Shown piece by piece: positions 46,885 to 55,488 of a DNA stretch of 64,000 bases. The notes beneath the pieces were generated by a model that saw only the letters and a list, made by a program, of their open reading frames with translations, was not told the DNA's origin and made no database searches. Made by a program: the position numbers and the translations under genes. Within the stretch, counting starts at the first letter, position 1. Each line of letters starts with the position of its first letter. This DNA comes from Clostridium sp. 'White wine YQ'. Its GTDB lineage: Bacteria > Bacillota > Clostridia > Clostridiales > Clostridiaceae. The stretch lies in assembly GCF_028728205.1 (NCBI RefSeq), contig NZ_JAQYUU010000009.1, forward strand, positions 124,001 through 188,000. Reading direction: 5' to 3'.

Positions 46885-46940
46885 AGTTGCAATTGCAACT
46901 TATTTGAAATATAATAATAGTTGCCAGTGCAACTATTATT
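46885..46940. promoter_or_regulatory. Pair of MarR-type operators
   Basis: Site 1 (46885-46900) AGTTGCAATTGCAACT is a perfect palindrome. Site 2 (46913-46940) has arms AATAATAGTTGC and GCAACTATTATT around CAGT. Both share AGTTGC-N4-GCAACT and their centres are 34 bases apart. A -10-like TATAAT for the MATE gene at 46940-46945 abuts site 2. Confidence 0.78.
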
Positions 46941-46993
46941 ATAATACATATATTATAAAAATCATATATTAAATTTTAAAGGAGGTTTTAATT

Positions 46994-48397
46994 ATGAATA
47001 CAACAAATGAATTAGGCACTGAAAGTGTAGGGAAACTTCTTTTGAAATTTTCTATTCCAGCAATTATTGGTATGTTAGTGAATGTACTCTATAGTATTGT
47101 AGATAGAATATTTGTTGGAAGAGGGGTAGGATCACTACCGCTTTCAGGTGTAGCAGTAACATTCCCAATAACAAATGTCATTATGGCATTTGGTATGCTT
47201 GCAGGAATAGGTGCAGGTGCAGTTATTTCTATAAAACTAGGTCAGAATAAAAAAGAAGAAGCAGAACATATTTTAGGAAATGCATTCGTTTTACTTGTTA
47301 TATTCTCAGTATTTATTACTGTCGTAGGAATACTTTTCCTTGAACCTATACTTAGGATACTAGGGGCAAGTGAAGATATAATGCTATATGCAAAAGAATT
47401 TTCTTTTATTATTTTCCTTGGTGTTATATTTCAAAATATTGCTTTTGGATTAAATTCAGTTATTAGGTCACAAGGTGATCCTAAAACGGCAATGGTTACA
47501 ATGTTGTTAGGAGCTTTTATAAATTTTATAGCTAATCCTTTATTTATATTTGTATTTAAGTTGGGAGTAAGAGGGTCAGCTTTATCAACTGTTATCTCAC
47601 AAATGATAACTGCCACTTGGACACTTTGGTTCTTCCTAAAAGGTAAGGGGCTATTGAAGCTTAAGAGAGAAAACCTAAAATTAGATTCTCATATTATTAA
47701 GCAAATAATAGCAATTGGTATGTCTCCTTTTGTAATGCAATTAGCCGCAAGTGTAGTTACCATTACATTTAACAAGAGTTTAGAAAATTACGGTGGTTCT
47801 ATTGCTATAGGAGCTATGGCGCTAGTAACAAGCATTAATATGCTTATATTAATGCCTATATTCGGAATAAATCAAGGGGTTCAGCCTATTATTGGATACA
47901 ATTACGGTGCAAAAAATTACAAGAGAGTTAAAAAGGCACTTAAGTATGCCGTTATGGGAGCTACAGCAATTACAGTATTCGGATTTATAATGGTAGAACT
48001 TTTCCCAGTTCAAATAATAAAGGTATTTAATAGTGATGATGTTGGTCTAGTAGATATGGGATCAAGAGGACTTACTATATTTTTATTAATGTTACCAATT
48101 GTAGGCTTCACTATAGTTGGAACTAATTATTTCCAAGCTATAGCGAAAGCAAAACTTTCTATGATACTAGGACTACTTAGACAAGTATTATTTTTAATAC
48201 CATTGATAATAATACTACCTAATTACTTTAAATTAGATGGTATTTGGATGGCTCAACCTATAGCTGACTTTGTTACAACTGTTGTTACAGGTGTGTTTGT
48301 TTATAGGGAAATGAAGATACTTACTAAGTCTGAACAAAAAGATAAGGAAGAAGAGTTTACTAAAGGTGATTTAGAAGCTAAAGTTGCAGATATTTAA
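46994..48397 (+). CDS. MATE-family multidrug efflux pump
   Basis: This 467-residue protein has about 12 membrane segments in two halves. The N-terminus (LLKFSIPAIIGMLVNVLYSIVDRIFVGRGVG), the central NPLFIFVFKLGVRGSALST and the second-half QPIIGYNYGAKNYKRVKKAL are characteristic of the bacterial MATE/DinF branch. It exports cationic drugs using sodium or protons. It is divergent from a MarR repressor with two operator sites, the usual inducible pump layout. Ribosome site AAAGGAGG. Confidence 0.95.
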   Translation: MNTTNELGTESVGKLLLKFSIPAIIGMLVNVLYSIVDRIFVGRGVGSLPLSGVAVTFPITNVIMAFGMLAGIGAGAVISIKLGQNKKEEAEHILGNAFVLLVIFSVFITVVGILFLEPILRILGASEDIMLYAKEFSFIIFLGVIFQNIAFGLNSVIRSQGDPKTAMVTMLLGAFINFIANPLFIFVFKLGVRGSALSTVISQMITATWTLWFFLKGKGLLKLKRENLKLDSHIIKQIIAIGMSPFVMQLAASVVTITFNKSLENYGGSIAIGAMALVTSINMLILMPIFGINQGVQPIIGYNYGAKNYKRVKKALKYAVMGATAITVFGFIMVELFPVQIIKVFNSDDVGLVDMGSRGLTIFLLMLPIVGFTIVGTNYFQAIAKAKLSMILGLLRQVLFLIPLIIILPNYFKLDGIWMAQPIADFVTTVVTGVFVYREMKILTKSEQKDKEEEFTKGDLEAKVADI

Positions 48398-48403
48398 TTA
48401 TAA

Positions 48404-48434
48404 AATAAAAGAGCCCAGAGGGCTCTTTTATTTT
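48404..48434. terminator. Bidirectional terminator after the MATE gene
   Basis: AAAAGAGCCC pairs with GGGCTCTTTT around AGA. The plus side continues into ATTTTA and the minus side into ATTTTA, so it also ends the small minus-strand gene. Confidence 0.9.
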
Positions 48435-48567
48435 ACATTAATGGCATTCTACCGTATTTATATTTTGTTTCTTGTGCTAAATCACTGTATTTTCTTGGGT
48501 GTGGTTCTTCGTCTATAATGTGCATTTCTTGTATAAATTTCTTGAATAAGTTCTGTATTTTCATCAT
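48433..48567 (-). CDS. Small protein of 44 residues, unknown
   Basis: This short ORF starts MMKIQNLFKKF and contains a DEEPHPRKYSD segment and a C-terminal KYKYGRMPLM. AAGGAG lies 9 bases before the ATG; a textbook promoter (TTGACT-17-TATAAA, 48663-48635) lies about 70 bases upstream and the terminator of the MATE gene closes it. All parts of a real gene are present. An amphipathic basic N-terminal helix is followed by a charged tail; there is no signal peptide and no Cys. I do not recognise a family. Confidence 0.72.
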   Translation of the reverse strand: MMKIQNLFKKFIQEMHIIDEEPHPRKYSDLAQETKYKYGRMPLM

Positions 48568-48634
48568 TTATATCATCTCCTTAGAATTTAATTTGTTAAT
48601 AAATTCTAGAAATATTAATTGTCTCTACATCTTC

Positions 48635-48663
48635 TTTATAATATATTCTATGATGATAGTCAA
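48635..48663 (-). promoter_or_regulatory. Sigma-A promoter of the 44-residue gene
   Basis: On the minus strand TTGACT, 17 bases, TATAAA. The leader contains an AGAATTTA/TAAATTCT inverted repeat (48583-48607) just before the ribosome site. Confidence 0.75.
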
Positions 48664-48981
48664 TTAAAAACATGCCCAAAAACTGTGAATTTTTTTAATA
48701 AATTAATAAATGAAAACTATGTAATAGTAGAGTTTATTGACAGATTATCAATAAATATCAAAAAGCTTTGATAAATTTTAGGTGCATAAAAAACGGTATA
48801 TTTTAAGTGTATTTTCAGGTCATAAATAAATGTTTTTAAAAAATTTATAAATTTATTATGGAAAGTAGTATAATGGTTAGTAATGAGAACCCATAATCAG
48901 TCGAAAATTCTATATGAGGAATAAAATGTATAAGTTTATGTTAAGATATAGCTTTTTATAGGAACTTAAGGGGGGATATAA
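48664..48981. other. AT-rich leader region of the cell-wall hydrolase gene
   Basis: About 320 bases without an ORF. A -10-like TATAAT at 48869-48874 could serve the downstream gene, but its -35 is poor. A short hairpin-like AAAAGCTTTG is seen at about 48760. I looked for a c-di-AMP (ydaO) riboswitch, common before cell-wall hydrolases, and could not find its conserved blocks. Confidence 0.45.
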
Positions 48982-50319
48982 GTGGATAAAAAGAAAATAG
49001 TTCAATTACTTATGGCAACTGCAGCCACATCAACAGGTGTTATTATTTCAAATCATGCAGCATATGCAGCAACAAATACAACTTCAGTAGCAAATATTCA
49101 GCAATTCACCAAAAAAGGACAAGTTATTAATGTTAGCACGAATCTTAGAGTAAGATCAGGTGCAGGAGCTAGCTATTCAATAATTGGATACTTAGTAAAT
49201 GGACAAACTTTTAGTATATTAGGTTCAGAAGGTGATTGGTACAATATACAGTATGATGGCAGAAGTGGATATGTAAGTAAGGATTATGTTAAGGAAGTCT
49301 CATCAGGTGGTGTTGTAACTACACCTACGAATAATATAATTTCTTCTTCATCTAAAGGAGAAGTTGTTAATATAAGTAGTAGTTTAAGAATAAGATCATC
49401 TAATAGTACTAATTCATCAGTTGTTGGATATTTAAATAATGGACAAACATTTGACATAAAGGGCAAATCAGGAGATTGGTATTCCATACAAGCAAATGGA
49501 ATAAGCGGATATGTACATAAAGATTATGTTAAAGAGATTAGTACTTCATCAGGATCTACTAATCCTCCAGTGACAACCACGCCAACTCAAACTCCGTCAC
49601 AAAATACAGGAAGTAAAAAAGGCGTAGTTTATAATGTTAACTCTAATCTAAGATTAAGAAGTAAAGCAAGTACTGGGTCAGACAGTAGAGTAGTAGCATA
49701 CTTATTACCTGGAGCAACTTTTGATGTCTTAGGAATGTATGGGGATTGGTATAACGTTAATTACAATGGAAACATAGGATACTTACTTAAGGATTATGTT
49801 AAGTTAGTAGATGGGACTAGCTATAATAATAGCAGTGATGCTAATAATTCCAATACTCCAAGTAATCCTTCAGCCTATAATAAGATACTAAGTTCATTAA
49901 AAGCACAAATTGGATCTCCATATGTATATGGTGGGGCAGGAGAATTATTAACAACAGCCTACTTAAATACTATAAAACAAAATTTTTCAGTTGAGGCATC
50001 AAGAGGAGTTTATGATTTGGCTGCAAAATATGTAGATAAGGGATATAGAGCATTTGATTGTTCAGGTTTTGTTCAATGGGGATATAAACAAGCAGGAATA
50101 ACTATCGGAAGAACTACTTGGGATCAAATTAATAATGGAGTGGAAGTATCTGTTTCAGATGCAAAACCAGGAGATCTTTTATTCTACAGTGATATTAGTC
50201 ATGTAGGTATGTACATAGGAAATGGACAATGGATAGAGTCCCCAAACTCTAAGGACTATGTGAAGATTGTAAATGTAAATTGGAGTAAGATAGGTCGAGT
50301 TAGAAGAATACTAAAATAG
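48982..50319 (+). CDS. Secreted SH3b(x3)-NlpC/P60 peptidoglycan hydrolase
   Basis: This 445-residue exported protein starts at GTG behind AAGGGGGG. A signal peptide with cleavage near AYA (residue about 30) is followed by three SH3b repeats (about 45-112, 125-190, 212-272), each with LRxRS and GDWYxIxxxGxxGYVxKDYV, which bind cell wall. A C-terminal NlpC/P60 endopeptidase domain (about 300-445) has catalytic Cys in FDCSGFVQWGY and His in ISHVGMYIG. About 40 residues are inserted between PYVYGG and the Cys motif. It probably cuts stem peptides during growth or separation. Confidence 0.95.
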   Translation: MDKKKIVQLLMATAATSTGVIISNHAAYAATNTTSVANIQQFTKKGQVINVSTNLRVRSGAGASYSIIGYLVNGQTFSILGSEGDWYNIQYDGRSGYVSKDYVKEVSSGGVVTTPTNNIISSSSKGEVVNISSSLRIRSSNSTNSSVVGYLNNGQTFDIKGKSGDWYSIQANGISGYVHKDYVKEISTSSGSTNPPVTTTPTQTPSQNTGSKKGVVYNVNSNLRLRSKASTGSDSRVVAYLLPGATFDVLGMYGDWYNVNYNGNIGYLLKDYVKLVDGTSYNNSSDANNSNTPSNPSAYNKILSSLKAQIGSPYVYGGAGELLTTAYLNTIKQNFSVEASRGVYDLAAKYVDKGYRAFDCSGFVQWGYKQAGITIGRTTWDQINNGVEVSVSDAKPGDLLFYSDISHVGMYIGNGQWIESPNSKDYVKIVNVNWSKIGRVRRILK

Positions 50320-50357
50320 TAGAATTATTTAAGGTATAGGTACAATTGGAGGAAATT

Positions 50358-51389
50358 ATGAGTAAAATTATAGATTTAAGAAGTGATACAGTAACAGAGC
50401 CAACTGAAAGAATGAGAGAAGCTATGTTTAAGGCAACTGTAGGTGACGATGTATATGAGGATGATCCTACTGTAAAAGAATTAGAAAAATACGCAGCTAC
50501 CTTAGTTGGAAAAGAGGCAGCAATATTTGTCCCTAGTGGAACTTTTGGGAATCAACTAGCTATATTTACCCATTGTAAAAGAGGAGACGAAGTAATATTA
50601 GGTGAAGATTGCCACATAGTTGCTCATGAAGTTGGTGCAGCAGCCGTAATTGCAGGTGTTCAACTTAGAGCGTTAGCAACAAAAAGAGGAAAAATGGATG
50701 TTTCAAAGGTTGAATCTATAATTAGAGCAGAACAGGAAGATATTCATTTTCCAGGTACATCTTTGATTTGTTTAGAGAATGCATATTCAAATGGATCGGT
50801 GGTAGACCTAGAATACATGAAAACAATTTATAATATAGCAGAAAAAAGGAATTTAAAGGTACATTTAGACGGAGCGAGATTATTTAATGCAGCAACTCAT
50901 CTACAAGTTGATGTAAAAGAGATCGTTAAATGTTGTGATTCAGTAATGTTTTGTTTATCTAAGGGTTTATGCTCTCCAATAGGCTCTATATTAGCAGGAA
51001 ACAAGGAATTTATAGAAAAAGCTAGAAAGAAAAGAAAGCTAATGGGCGGTGGCTTAAGACAAGTTGGCTTTTTAGCAGCTTCAGGACTTATTTCACTTAA
51101 AGAAATGACTGGCAGGTTAAGTGAAGATCATGATAATGCAAGATACCTAGCAAGTAGATTAGAGGAGATTTCAGGTATAACTGTTGATAAAGATAATCTT
51201 GACATTAATATGGTTTTCTTCAAACTTGAAAATTGCAGTAAGAGTTCTAAGGAGATATGTGAGGCATTTTTAAACAAAGGAATAAAAATAAATCCACCAG
51301 AAGCAGGAAAGATGAGATTTGTGACACACTATTGGGTTAATAAAGAAGATATCGATTATGTTGTTAATGTGATGAAGGAATTAATATAG
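50358..51389 (+). CDS. ltaE: Low-specificity L-threonine aldolase
   Basis: This PLP enzyme splits threonine or allo-threonine into glycine and acetaldehyde. The product has 343 residues from ATG 50358, which follows TTGGAGGAAA; the in-frame TTG at 50346 lies within that site. Marks are IDLRSDTVTEPTERMR at the N-terminus, FVPSGTFGNQLA, the HLDGARLFNA segment with the PLP-binding Asp, and the Schiff-base Lys in CLSKGLCSPIGS. The length is typical. It starts 38 bases after the hydrolase gene and may be co-transcribed; a terminator follows. Confidence 0.95.
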   Translation: MSKIIDLRSDTVTEPTERMREAMFKATVGDDVYEDDPTVKELEKYAATLVGKEAAIFVPSGTFGNQLAIFTHCKRGDEVILGEDCHIVAHEVGAAAVIAGVQLRALATKRGKMDVSKVESIIRAEQEDIHFPGTSLICLENAYSNGSVVDLEYMKTIYNIAEKRNLKVHLDGARLFNAATHLQVDVKEIVKCCDSVMFCLSKGLCSPIGSILAGNKEFIEKARKKRKLMGGGLRQVGFLAASGLISLKEMTGRLSEDHDNARYLASRLEEISGITVDKDNLDINMVFFKLENCSKSSKEICEAFLNKGIKINPPEAGKMRFVTHYWVNKEDIDYVVNVMKELI

Positions 51390-51397
51390 TAATGATT

Positions 51398-51448
51398 AAT
51401 AAGATTTAGAGATTTTTCAAACAAAAAATTTCTGAATCTTATTTTTTC
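51398..51448 (+). terminator. Terminator after ltaE
   Basis: AATAAGATT pairs with AATCTTATT, with an inner GATTTTT/AAAAATT pairing, followed by TTTTTCCCC. Confidence 0.82.
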
Positions 51449-51543
51449 CCCTTTTATATATAAAACTTTAGAAATATTAAAGAAAAGTAAAATTTTAAAA
51501 TAGTAGTGTTTTATTAAAAATAATTAGGAGTATTGTCATTAAA

Positions 51544-51571
51544 TTGACACTTTCGAACAATATACTAGATA
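51544..51571 (+). promoter_or_regulatory. Candidate promoter of the efflux operon
   Basis: A consensus TTGACA is followed after 16 bases by TAGATA, about 70 bases upstream of the adaptor gene. Confidence 0.5.
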
Positions 51572-51642
51572 TATTGAAGATATTGTTAAATTATAGTTGG
51601 ATATTTTAAAAATGATAATTAATCAATGTAGGGGGAATTATT

Positions 51643-53298
51643 ATGAAGAGAAAGCTAGTGAAATACATTGTTGCAGCAGTAGTTGTAATTGCAGTAGCTA
51701 CGGGAGGATATGTAGGATACAATAAGTTTTTTGCCAGTAAAGCTACGGCTACAAGTGCTCAATACATGACTGTATCAGCTACAAAAACAAATATTGCTGT
51801 AAATGTACAGGGGACAGGAGCAGCCTTTGCAGGTACAACTAAGGATATATCTGCAAATAATAATGGTACACTAACTGGACTTAATGTAAAGGTAGGAGAT
51901 ACTGTTAAGGCAGGAGATACTTTGTTTGTTTCTGACAGCCAAGATGTAAAGCAAAACTTAGATAAAGCAAAAAGTAATTTAGATAAGGCAAATTCTCAGT
52001 CATCAGCTAGTAATACAAATAGTCAAGTTGCAGATGCACAAGCCGCAGTAAATCAAGCTCAAAGTGAGCTTACACAGGCTACTAATAGATTAAATTCAAT
52101 GACATCAACATCACCTGTAAGTGGAAATGTAACTGCAGTGAATGATAGTAATGGGGATTATGTTGGAGCTGGAAAACCTATTTTAACAATTACAGATTCT
52201 AATGGAAAAGTGGTACAAGTTACTGCTAATAATAGTGGAACAATAGAAGGATTAAGTGTGACAGTTGGTAGTGCTGTTAGCGCAGGTCAAAAATTATTTA
52301 CTACTGATAATCAAGACTTAAAAAATGCTGTTTCTAGTGCACAAGATGACTTGAATAAAGCAAAATCAGCATTGTCATCAGCTCAAAGGCAATCAAGTTC
52401 AAGTTCAGATACTTCAGGTGTTAGTGATGCGCAAAGTCAATATAATTCAGCTTCAGAGCAAGTGAGTAAAATGACAGTGACTTCACCAATTGATGGAGTT
52501 GTAACGCAAGAAAATAATGCCAATGGTGATGATGTACAGTCTGGAAAATCAGTATTAACAGTGGTAGATCCATCATCAATAAAGGTTAAAGTTGCTATAG
52601 ATGAAATGGATATAAACAAGGTTAAGGTTGGGCAAAAAGCTCAGATTAAGTTTGATGCAATTAGTGATAAAACTTTTGATGGTTCAGTAGAATCTATAGC
52701 TTTAACAGGAGCATCAAATAATAATGTAACTACATATGATGTTGTAGTTTCAGTAGCAAATCCAACAGATATTAAAATCGGAATGAACGCTAATGTAAAT
52801 ATATCAGTTGAAAATAAGGATGACGTTTTAGCCGTACCTACAGAAGCTTTAGTAGATAGAAATGGAACTAAATATGTAATGGTAGAAAGTGCGTCAGGAG
52901 CAGCTAATAGTTCAAATAATAGTTCAAATAATAGTGCAAACAGTAATCAAAAAGGTTCATATTCAGGTGGTGGAAACTCTGGAAGAGCTGGTGGGAGAAT
53001 GGGAGGAACATATTCAGGAGCTGGAAGACTTGTTGAGGTTAAAACAGGAATTCAAAATGAAAACTATGTAGAAATTTTGGATGGGTTAACTGAAGGAGAA
53101 AAAGTTTTAATTGCACTACCAAAGACTACTACTACTAGTACTACTGGAAATAGAAGCGGCTTTGGTGGAATGGGAGGCCTTGGCGGCAGCATGGGCGGCG
53201 GAGCAAGTAGACAATCAGGTGGTGGAAATTCAGGCAATGGTAGTAATGGCAATAGCAGTAATGCTAAAAGTAGTAATGGCACAAGTAAAGGAAATTAA
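51643..53298 (+). CDS. MacA/YknX-like efflux adaptor (membrane fusion protein)
   Basis: This 551-residue protein has a single N-terminal membrane anchor (about 7-27), so the body lies outside. It contains two successive lipoyl-hairpin units: NNNGTLTGLNVKVGDTVKAG with a helical segment near residue 67-145, and NNSGTIEGLSVTVGSAVSAG with another near 192-280. A third beta segment (SPIDGVVTQENNANGDDV) and a beta-barrel domain follow. The C-terminus is Gly/Ser/Asn-rich, split by a short domain (LVEVKTGIQNENYVEILDGL). ATPase and permease genes follow: a tripartite YknXYZ/MacAB-type system. The substrate is unknown. Confidence 0.9.
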   Translation: MKRKLVKYIVAAVVVIAVATGGYVGYNKFFASKATATSAQYMTVSATKTNIAVNVQGTGAAFAGTTKDISANNNGTLTGLNVKVGDTVKAGDTLFVSDSQDVKQNLDKAKSNLDKANSQSSASNTNSQVADAQAAVNQAQSELTQATNRLNSMTSTSPVSGNVTAVNDSNGDYVGAGKPILTITDSNGKVVQVTANNSGTIEGLSVTVGSAVSAGQKLFTTDNQDLKNAVSSAQDDLNKAKSALSSAQRQSSSSSDTSGVSDAQSQYNSASEQVSKMTVTSPIDGVVTQENNANGDDVQSGKSVLTVVDPSSIKVKVAIDEMDINKVKVGQKAQIKFDAISDKTFDGSVESIALTGASNNNVTTYDVVVSVANPTDIKIGMNANVNISVENKDDVLAVPTEALVDRNGTKYVMVESASGAANSSNNSSNNSANSNQKGSYSGGGNSGRAGGRMGGTYSGAGRLVEVKTGIQNENYVEILDGLTEGEKVLIALPKTTTTSTTGNRSGFGGMGGLGGSMGGGASRQSGGGNSGNGSNGNSSNAKSSNGTSKGN

Positions 53299-53376
53299 CC
53301 AGATAATATAAATAATAATGTGTCATTTTTGAAGATGTCTATCTTTAAAAAATGCCTTACTGGAGGAAGATATTAT

Positions 53377-54090
53377 ATGGCAAATAAAATAGACCAAACC
53401 GAAGTAATTAAAATGAAAAATATAAATAAAACTTATCCAATGGGAAGTAGTGAATTTATAGCTTTAGATGATGTTAACCTTACAATAACTAAAGGCGAAT
53501 ATGTAGCGATAGTAGGGCCTTCGGGGGCTGGTAAATCAACCTTAATGAATATAATAGGATGCCTAGATACCGCTACAAAGGGAGATTATTTTCTTGATGG
53601 GCTAGATACTAGATGCAGTGATTCTAAGCTTGCGGAGATAAGAAATAAAAAAATTGGGTTTATATTTCAAAACTATAATTTGTTACCTAAGCTAAGTGTT
53701 TTAGAGAATGTCGAGTTACCACTTGTATATTTAGGACTTTCAAATAGTAAAATAAAAGAAAAATCACTAGTGGCTCTAAAAAAGGTTGGGTTAGAATCAC
53801 ATCTTAAACATAAACCAACAGAATTATCTGGAGGACAGAAACAAAGAGTTGCAATAGCAAGAGCTTTAGTTACCGAGCCTCAAATAATTTTAGCCGATGA
53901 ACCTACTGGGGCATTAGACAGTAAAACTGGTAAAGAAGTTCTTCAGATGATGAAGGAACTCAATAATGAAGGAAATACAATAGTTATGATTACACATGAT
54001 ATGGAGATAGCACAGGAAGCTCATAGAATTATTACTGTTAAAGATGGTAGAATAACCTCTGATAGCATGAAAGAAGGTGAAGTTAGCTAA
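53377..54090 (+). CDS. ABC transporter ATPase, MacB/YknY type
   Basis: The product has 237 residues from ATG 53377, which follows TGGAGGAAG; upstream in-frame codons lack a ribosome site. It has Walker [11 protein letters not shown]-loop [11 protein letters not shown], signature LSGGQKQR, Walker [14 protein letters not shown] and the H-loop THD. This is the LolD/MacB-like group that powers FtsX-type permeases. The stop overlaps the permease start by one base (TAATG), so production is coupled. Confidence 0.96.
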   Translation: MANKIDQTEVIKMKNINKTYPMGSSEFIALDDVNLTITKGEYVAIVGPSGAGKSTLMNIIGCLDTATKGDYFLDGLDTRCSDSKLAEIRNKKIGFIFQNYNLLPKLSVLENVELPLVYLGLSNSKIKEKSLVALKKVGLESHLKHKPTELSGGQKQRVAIARALVTEPQIILADEPTGALDSKTGKEVLQMMKELNNEGNTIVMITHDMEIAQEAHRIITVKDGRITSDSMKEGEVS

Positions 54091-55262
54091 TGAAAGTAAC
54101 TAAGTTATTTAAGATGGCTTTATCTTCTGTATGGAGTAATAAGATGAGGTCATTCTTAACAATGTTAGGAATAATTATAGGTATATCTTCTGTAATTGTA
54201 TTAGTTGGTATTGGACAAGGAACAAACAAACAGGTTACAGAACAAATAGAAAGTTTAGGTACAAATTTAATTACTGTAAGTATTACAGGGAATAGAACTG
54301 CAACCATAACAGATCAAGAATTAGCAGATTTAAAGACTAAACCTGGAATAAAAGAAATAGCGCCTGCTTTAACATCGGGAAGTGTTAATGTAAAGGCTGG
54401 AACAAAATCAGCAACTACTAGTTTAGAGGCATCTATTCCGTCCTATGAAGAAATAAGAAAAATAAGCGTAAGTGCAGGTAGATTTATAAACGATATTGAT
54501 TTAGAACAAAGATACAAGGTACTAGTTATTGGAAGTGAAACTGCTGATAATATATTTGGTACAACAGACGTAGTGGGAAAGACAATGTATGTAAATGGAA
54601 TAGAATTTAATATCGTAGGAGTACTTACGCCACAGGGAAGTACTTCAGCAGGTTCTAGTGATGACAGAATAATACTTCCATTATCTACTGCAGAAAGATT
54701 ACTTCAAACTACGAAAATAAGAAATTTTTACGTTGAAGCTAAGGATAAAGATAATGTTAGTGAAGCAATGTCTTACTTACAATTATTTTTAAATAAGAAG
54801 TATAATAATGATACTAAGAGTTATAGGGTATTCGATCAGACAACATTACTTCAAACAGCAAGTACTACCACAGCAAGTTTGACAGCTATGTTAGGAGGAA
54901 TTGCAGCTATATCCCTTTTGGTAGGAGGTATAGGAATTATGAATATAATGCTTGTTTCAGTAATTGAAAGAACTAGAGAAATAGGAATAAGGAAAGCAAT
55001 AGGAGCTAAAAGAAGTAGTATTTTACTGCAATTTTTAATTGAATCTGCAAGTATTAGTAGTCTTGGAGGAATAATTGGTGTACTACTTGGCTATTTGGGC
55101 GGATATGGAGCACAAAACTTATTTAAAATGAGTGTTTATATTTCTGGAAATGTAGTAATCGGAGCATTCGTATTCTCTGTTTTAGTTGGAATAGTATTTG
55201 GAATGTATCCAGCCAATAAAGCATCTAAGTTAAACCCAATCGATGCTTTGAGATTCGAATAA
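54090..55262 (+). CDS. ABC transporter permease, MacB/YknZ (FtsX-like) type
   Basis: The 390-residue protein has four membrane segments: one at about 20-42, then a large extracytoplasmic domain (about 45-270), then three at the C-terminus. [36 protein letters not shown] is the MacB_PCD start pattern, while IMNIMLVSVIERTREIGIRKAIGAKR before the last segments is the FtsX signature. With the adaptor and ATPase it likely forms a mechanotransmission-type export or toxin-resistance complex. A strong terminator follows. Confidence 0.95.
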   Translation: MKVTKLFKMALSSVWSNKMRSFLTMLGIIIGISSVIVLVGIGQGTNKQVTEQIESLGTNLITVSITGNRTATITDQELADLKTKPGIKEIAPALTSGSVNVKAGTKSATTSLEASIPSYEEIRKISVSAGRFINDIDLEQRYKVLVIGSETADNIFGTTDVVGKTMYVNGIEFNIVGVLTPQGSTSAGSSDDRIILPLSTAERLLQTTKIRNFYVEAKDKDNVSEAMSYLQLFLNKKYNNDTKSYRVFDQTTLLQTASTTTASLTAMLGGIAAISLLVGGIGIMNIMLVSVIERTREIGIRKAIGAKRSSILLQFLIESASISSLGGIIGVLLGYLGGYGAQNLFKMSVYISGNVVIGAFVFSVLVGIVFGMYPANKASKLNPIDALRFE

Positions 55263-55282
55263 AATTATATATCTTTATTTAG

Positions 55283-55315
55283 AAAAGGAATAGCTAGAGC
55301 TATTCCTTTTTTTCT
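55283..55315 (+). terminator. Terminator of the efflux operon
   Basis: AAAAGGAATAGCT pairs with AGCTATTCCTTTT, followed by T-rich sequence. Confidence 0.92.
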
Positions 55316-55387
55316 AACATGCATTTGGAAAGACAGATTTAAGAAAAATCAATGATTTATAATCAATGTGCCGCTTTATTGTAAAGA

Positions 55388-55432
55388 AAACTGCATAAAA
55401 CGGCAAAAAACCATTTACAAAACTGCACAAAA
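55388..55432. promoter_or_regulatory. Direct repeat upstream of the DeoR gene
   Basis: AAACTGCATAAAA (55388-55400) and AAACTGCACAAAA (55420-55432) differ at one base and start 32 bases apart, about three helical turns. A possible promoter (TTTACA-17-TAACAT) begins at 55414 and overlaps the second copy. This fits an autoregulatory DeoR operator. Confidence 0.5.
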
Positions 55433-55488
55433 GTGCTAACATCATAATTGAACTGTTGTAGAATAATTTTGGAAAGGGATTAAGAATT

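Noticed and set aside
48664..48981. Possible c-di-AMP (ydaO) riboswitch before the NlpC/P60 gene
   Set aside because: The conserved GC-rich blocks of this class could not be found.
53064..53311. Leu/Pro-rich antisense and shifted frames at the adaptor C-terminus
   Set aside because: They mirror the Gly-rich coding strand (GGN repeats read as CC-rich codons) and are not genes.
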